This document shows positions 6,376-9,720 of a stretch of 9,720 nt of DNA, in pieces. Within the stretch, counting starts at the first letter, position 1, and every line of letters starts with the position of its first letter. The notes under the pieces are model-generated. The model was given only the letters and a program-made list of their open reading frames with translations, did no database searches and was not told the origin of the DNA. A program made the translations under genes and the position numbers. The stretch spans positions 1-9,720 of the forward strand of contig CAZTME010000042.1 in assembly GCA_964614795.1 (NCBI GenBank). Reading direction: 5' to 3'. The DNA comes from CAZTME01 sp964614795 (GTDB lineage: Bacteria > Patescibacteriota > Microgenomatia > UBA1400 > PJMF01).

Positions 6376-7235
6376 AAATTTTAGTAATTGGAAAAAATGG
6401 TCAACTAGCTCAAGCAATTTTTGAGATTTCAAAAAAAATAGATCATGATGTATTTTTTTTGAGTCAACAAGAATGCGATGTAACAAATTATAAAATCGTG
6501 GAAAAAAATATTGATGATTACTCGCCCTCTATCATAATTAATACCTCAGCATACAATCTAGTTCAAGATGCTGAAGTTAATCCAAATTACGCATTTGATA
6601 TTAATTGTTTTGCCGTTTCAAATTTAGCTTTTATATGCAATAAAAAAAATATTCGATTTGTTACCTTTAGTACTGATTATGTTTTTGATGGTTCCAAAGG
6701 AACTCCATATCTTGAAACAGATATTCCTAATCCATTGCAAATGTACGGCTTATCTAAATACGCGGGTGAAATAGCAAGCTTAAATAATAATGAAAATAGC
6801 ATCATAATTAGAACTAACGGAGTGTATGGTGGAATTTTTGGTAGTCCACAAAAAAAAGGAAATTTTGTTTTAAATTTACTTAAGGACGCTAAGAATGGCA
6901 AACCGATCGTTGTTTCTAACAACATTACCGTGAATCCAACATCAGCAATTGAATTAGCTATGGCTACAATGAAATTAATCATTGAGAATGATAGCAGAGG
7001 AATTTTTCATTTAGCTTCTGAAGGTTATTGCACATGGTTTGAATTTGCACAATTTATATTAAAAGAAATGAAACTGAATTGTTCAATTCAATCAACAATT
7101 TATCAAAACCATCCTGCAAAGTTAAAACGTCCATTATTTAGTGTTTTAAATAACACAAGAGCAAAATCATATGGTATAGTTTTGTCTGATTGGAAGTCAT
7201 CAGTATTAAAATATTTACATGAAATAGCCATATAG
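6372..7235 (+). CDS. rfbD: NDP-4-keto-6-deoxyhexose 4-ketoreductase, RmlD family
   Basis: 287-residue SDR-type reductase that should reduce the 4-keto group of the epimerised, probably C-methylated sugar with NAD(P)H, completing the activated sugar. Motifs: 'GKNGQLA' (7-13, RmlD-type GxxGQLG with Ala at the end), 'NTSAYNLVQDAE' (57-68, matching the RmlD 'N.AAYT.VD.AE' region), 'STDYVFDG' (100-107), Y125-GLS-K129 as the catalytic YxxxK, and 'RTNGVYG' (147-153). A C-terminal 'KRPLFSVLNN' stretch is typical of RmlD. ATG 6372 overlaps the rfbC stop as ATGA and begins right at the Rossmann strand; a start 12 bases earlier would add only four residues. It is followed after two bases by the CmcI-type gene. 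Homology alone would give dTDP-4-dehydrorhamnose reductase, but the context argues for a CDP-3-C-methyl-hexose. G+C is lower than in the dehydratase. Confidence 0.82.
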   Translation: MKILVIGKNGQLAQAIFEISKKIDHDVFFLSQQECDVTNYKIVEKNIDDYSPSIIINTSAYNLVQDAEVNPNYAFDINCFAVSNLAFICNKKNIRFVTFSTDYVFDGSKGTPYLETDIPNPLQMYGLSKYAGEIASLNNNENSIIIRTNGVYGGIFGSPQKKGNFVLNLLKDAKNGKPIVVSNNITVNPTSAIELAMATMKLIIENDSRGIFHLASEGYCTWFEFAQFILKEMKLNCSIQSTIYQNHPAKLKRPLFSVLNNTRAKSYGIVLSDWKSSVLKYLHEIAI

Positions 7236-7237
7236 AT

Positions 7238-7978
7238 ATGAAAAATCGTATTTTTCCTACACCATCACAGATTAATGACATTTCAAAATTTGTTTTGCGA
7301 AAAAAGAGTAAAAATGTAGAACAATTACGGAAAGTGGGCTTAGAATGGACGAGAACAGCATGGGAAAACAAAATGGATTATGAAGTTAGTTGGCTTGGTG
7401 TGCCAATTATTCAAAATCCCTATGACATGATTCTCATGCAAGAATTAATTTTTGATCTTAAACCTGATGTTATCATCGAAACTGGAATAGCACATGGTGG
7501 ATCTCTCATTTATTATTCGTCGTTGTTGCATTTACTTGGAAATGGAAAAATCATAGGAATAGATGTTGATATTAGAGATCACAATCGCAAACATATCGAA
7601 AATCATCCTATGATTGATAGAATTACACTTATTGAAGGTAGTTCAGTCGATCCACAAATTCTTACTCAAGTTCAATCGCAAATTAAGCCATCAAACACTG
7701 TTTTAGTGATTCTAGATTCAGATCATAGAAAACCACACGTTCTTAATGAATTACGAGCTTATGAAAAAATGGTGACAACAGGTAGTTATATTGTTGTTTT
7801 TGATACTTTTATGAGAGATCTTGTTGGTTTGGATGGCGAGACTCCTCATTTTAAGAATGACAGTGCGATGGATGCAGTGGATGCTTTTATTGAGGAAAAC
7901 AGCGACTTTGTAATTGATGAAACAAAAAATAAATTTTTTGTTTCAAGCTGTAGAAATGGGTTTTTGAGAAAGAGATGA
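7238..7978 (+). CDS. CmcI/RmnT-type methyltransferase ('cephalosporin hydroxylase' family)
   Basis: 246-residue SAM-dependent methyltransferase-like protein. Despite the database name 'cephalosporin hydroxylase', the family includes rhamnosyl O-methyltransferases and Mg-dependent CmcI. Motif I is 'ETGIAHGGS' (81-89), with 'GIDVDIRDHN' (107-116) as the SAM-ribose/adenine region, 'EGSSVD' (133-138), 'LDSDH' (159-163) and 'VVFDT' (186-190). D160 and D189 are plausible metal ligands; the glutamate next to the last aspartate in CmcI ('EDT') is Phe here, so the metal site may differ. An N-terminal helical part (1-60) includes 'WLGVPIIQNPYD' (52-63), usual for the family. It starts two bases after the reductase stop and overlaps the GT2 start by ATGA. 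Location between sugar synthesis and transfer suggests O-methylation of the sugar or the assembled glycan. A role in making the nucleotide sugar itself cannot be excluded. Confidence 0.75.
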   Translation: MKNRIFPTPSQINDISKFVLRKKSKNVEQLRKVGLEWTRTAWENKMDYEVSWLGVPIIQNPYDMILMQELIFDLKPDVIIETGIAHGGSLIYYSSLLHLLGNGKIIGIDVDIRDHNRKHIENHPMIDRITLIEGSSVDPQILTQVQSQIKPSNTVLVILDSDHRKPHVLNELRAYEKMVTTGSYIVVFDTFMRDLVGLDGETPHFKNDSAMDAVDAFIEENSDFVIDETKNKFFVSSCRNGFLRKR

Positions 7979-8898
7979 AGAATCTTCCATTGGTTAGTAT
8001 AGGTCTACCGACCCACAATGGCGATAAATATATCGCGCTAATGTTGCAGTCTTTGGCCAATCAAACGTATCCCAATATTGAATTAATCATATCAAATAAC
8101 AATTCAACGGACAACACCCTGAAGATTTGTAATCTTTTCAAGAAGAAATTCAATAACATTCAAATATTTACTCAAAAATCGACGCTTTGTGCTGTAGATA
8201 ATTTTAATTTCGTGCTCGAGAAAGCAACTGGTGAGTACTTCATTTGGGCATCAGATGATGATGTTTTTATGCCTGGTATTATCAAAACACTTGTCAAGAA
8301 TCTCACCAAATCTCCTTCTCGTGTAGCTGGAGTTTCGCCAGCATTTGTTGTCATTGATGCGCAAAATAAAATCCATCCACTTAATAGTCGTATTAAATTA
8401 TCAATCTTTCCCACTGAAGTCACTGCAATTTTGTTCCTTAAGATTCCGATGAAGGCATACAAGGCCAACTTTATTTACGGATTATTTAGAACTTCTATTC
8501 TTAAAAAGATCGGAGGATTCCAAAAATATAAATATATTACGGTGAGCGATATCCATACCTTACATAAATTACTTGAAAAACATGAAATAATTTTCTTGAA
8601 AAATCAAACTCTATTTCTGAAACGTCAACACTATTTTGCAGATTCACTTTCTCATCTTTCGATTGCGCATAAGATTATTAGGTTTGCATCCCAAGCAGTA
8701 AAGAATTTACTGCAAAATATTCTATACAATTTTGGATCAATCATGGCGGCTTGTATAAATTACTACAAATTAGTCCTTCCACTTCTACCTAATAATAATA
8801 AGAGCAAATTATACCTACTTGGCTCAGCAATCGAGTTGTTCTTCATTACTATTTTCAACAATGCCCAAGTTAATTCAAATAACCTTCGTAAAAATTAA
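7975..8898 (+). CDS. Glycosyltransferase family 2 (GT-A fold)
   Basis: 307-residue inverting GT2-type glycosyltransferase. 'VSIGLPTHNG' (7-16) is the N-terminal nucleotide-binding strand, 'IISNNNSTDNT' (38-48) the second, and 'WASDDDVF' (91-98) carries the DXD metal site (D94-D96). 'YGLFRTSIL' (168-176) and D192 in 'TVSDIHTL' fit the acceptor side and catalytic base region. The C-terminal third has hydrophobic stretches at about 259-271 and 279-294 that could anchor it to the membrane, but no clear multi-pass topology. The start overlaps the preceding stop as ATGA, with a purine-rich GAGAAAGAG just upstream. It is the last plus-strand gene and the closest GT to the sugar cassette, so it is the best candidate to transfer the C-methylated sugar. 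Donor and acceptor are not determined by sequence. Its stop overlaps that of the convergent gene. Confidence 0.85.
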   Translation: MKNLPLVSIGLPTHNGDKYIALMLQSLANQTYPNIELIISNNNSTDNTLKICNLFKKKFNNIQIFTQKSTLCAVDNFNFVLEKATGEYFIWASDDDVFMPGIIKTLVKNLTKSPSRVAGVSPAFVVIDAQNKIHPLNSRIKLSIFPTEVTAILFLKIPMKAYKANFIYGLFRTSILKKIGGFQKYKYITVSDIHTLHKLLEKHEIIFLKNQTLFLKRQHYFADSLSHLSIAHKIIRFASQAVKNLLQNILYNFGSIMAACINYYKLVLPLLPNNNKSKLYLLGSAIELFFITIFNNAQVNSNNLRKN

Positions 8899-9720
8899 TT
8901 ACCTTTTAAGATTTCATGATACACAAAGTCCTTAACTGCATAAAACCAGTACGGATCTAGTGATTTTTCGTAAATGATGTCCTGGACTGTTTGAGGCGTG
9001 ATGTGCTTGGGGTGATTTAACGGCAAATCAATACTTCTTCCTTTCAAATGAGCATACGACTTGCTAATAAATGGTATTGTTAAATGCGTCGCGTAGCTGT
9101 CAAAGCCAGTATTTTGAATCAAGTTATGTTTTGGATTAATGCAAAGTCCATTCTGCATCATAATTGTGAATAGCCATTGAAAGTCCCATGTATCGAGAGA
9201 GCCGTCATATGCACGTTGGAGTTTGAGCGACCAGTTTCTAGCGGAGTTTTTCCGAAATGTTAAATTCATAAAATTAGATTTTGTTTTAGGCCAGTCGGGA
9301 ATATCATAACGATAAAATTTCCAGGCTCTTGACCATGTTGCCCAACCCCAGATATTACTGTACTTAGAAAAATAGTAACTTGAATCAACAGATAGGGAAG
9401 TGCCATGAAGGTTACAGCCGGAAATATGCATTATGCGTGTGTCACTTCTATATTTATCTAATAGTTGATTGGCGTAAGGAAAAAATGATGGATCGGCTAG
9501 AATGTCATCCTCCAAAATGATTGCATCATCTTCATTCTTAAACACCCAATCCAGGCCTGTTGCGACTCGTTTCTTACAACCTAAATTATTCTTGGAAATG
9601 TTTTTATGCAACGGACAATTCCATGAATAATTATTTATCAAATCTATAACAGCTTTTACATTTTCTTTATCGTTAAGATTTCCCTCTCTTGGTCCATCCA
9701 CAATTGTATAGACTGCTCTA
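8895..9720 (-). CDS. GT-A glycosyltransferase, 'HlpA-like' type, partial at right edge
   Basis: At least 275 codons are visible; the 5' end lies beyond the window. A GTG at 9701-9699 can look like a start, but the frame is open to the edge and reads 'RAVYTIVDGPREG' across it, a normal internal strand of this family, so GTG is not the start. Counting from that GTG, 'GCKKRVATGLDWVF' is at 41-54, and 'IILEDDILADPSFF' at 61-74, whose EDD (64-66, bases 9512-9504) is the DXD-like metal site. 'MHISGCN' is at 91-97 and 'YYFSKYSNIWGWATW' at 109-123. This pattern fits the nucleotide-diphospho-sugar transferases often misannotated as hemolytic protein HlpA. It presumably adds another sugar to the same glycan or belongs to a neighbouring module. 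It converges with the GT2 gene, their stop codons sharing four bases, and no terminator hairpin is seen between them. Confidence 0.82.
   Translation of the reverse strand, partial: RAVYTIVDGPREGNLNDKENVKAVIDLINNYSWNCPLHKNISKNNLGCKKRVATGLDWVFKNEDDAIILEDDILADPSFFPYANQLLDKYRSDTRIMHISGCNLHGTSLSVDSSYYFSKYSNIWGWATWSRAWKFYRYDIPDWPKTKSNFMNLTFRKNSARNWSLKLQRAYDGSLDTWDFQWLFTIMMQNGLCINPKHNLIQNTGFDSYATHLTIPFISKSYAHLKGRSIDLPLNHPKHITPQTVQDIIYEKSLDPYWFYAVKDFVYHEILKGN

Noticed and set aside
8695..8713. Perfect 8-bp inverted repeat with a GAA loop (GCAGTAAA / TTTACTGC)
   Set aside because: It lies inside the GT2 coding region with no T-run after it, so it is not a convincing terminator; one such stem is plausible by chance in this much AT-rich sequence.
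9699..9701. GTG as the start of the right-edge glycosyltransferase
   Set aside because: The frame continues open to the window edge with family-typical residues (AVYTIVDGPREG), so this is an internal valine.

Overview
The window is an AT-rich, gene-dense stretch from a prokaryotic surface-polysaccharide (O-antigen, capsule or glycoprotein-glycan) locus. Hand counts of single 60-base lines give 14/60 G+C at 1021-1080, 16/60 at 6421-6480 and 23/60 at 4261-4320. Genes overlap, AGA and ATA codons are frequent, and most starts lack a Shine-Dalgarno motif. These traits fit small low-GC genomes such as Candidate Phyla Radiation bacteria, some Bacteroidota, or AT-rich archaea (Thaumarchaeota/DPANN type). 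The sequence alone does not settle bacterium versus archaeon.

Layout: (1) 1-396, minus strand, the N-terminal part of an unknown membrane protein running off the left edge. (2) 397-606, a divergent intergenic region that should hold the promoters for both directions. (3) 607-2905, two GT-B (GT4-type) glycosyltransferases overlapping by 17 bp. (4) 2917-7235, a five-gene nucleotide-sugar cassette: glucose-1-phosphate cytidylyltransferase (RfbF), CDP-glucose 4,6-dehydratase-like SDR (RfbG-like), zinc-binding sugar C-methyltransferase, RmlC-type epimerase and RmlD-type ketoreductase. (5) 7238-8898, a CmcI/RmnT-type methyltransferase ('cephalosporin hydroxylase' family) and a GT2 glycosyltransferase. 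(6) 8895-9720, a convergent minus-strand GT-A glycosyltransferase that runs off the right edge.

The eight-to-nine-gene plus-strand run looks like one operon: five junctions are ATGA start/stop overlaps and the widest gap is 11 nt. Read as a pathway, glucose-1-phosphate and CTP give CDP-glucose. This is dehydrated to CDP-4-keto-6-deoxyglucose, C-methylated next to the ketone (probably at C3), epimerised at C3 and/or C5 and reduced at C4. The predicted product is a CDP-activated branched 6-deoxy-3-C-methylhexose (virenose/evalose type). The GT2 or one of the GT4 enzymes would transfer it, and the CmcI-type enzyme may O-methylate the glycan. This is inference from family membership and gene order. 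The database names rfbC/rfbD (dTDP-rhamnose) are probably misleading here. No tRNA, rRNA, CRISPR array, insertion sequence or clear intrinsic terminator was seen.
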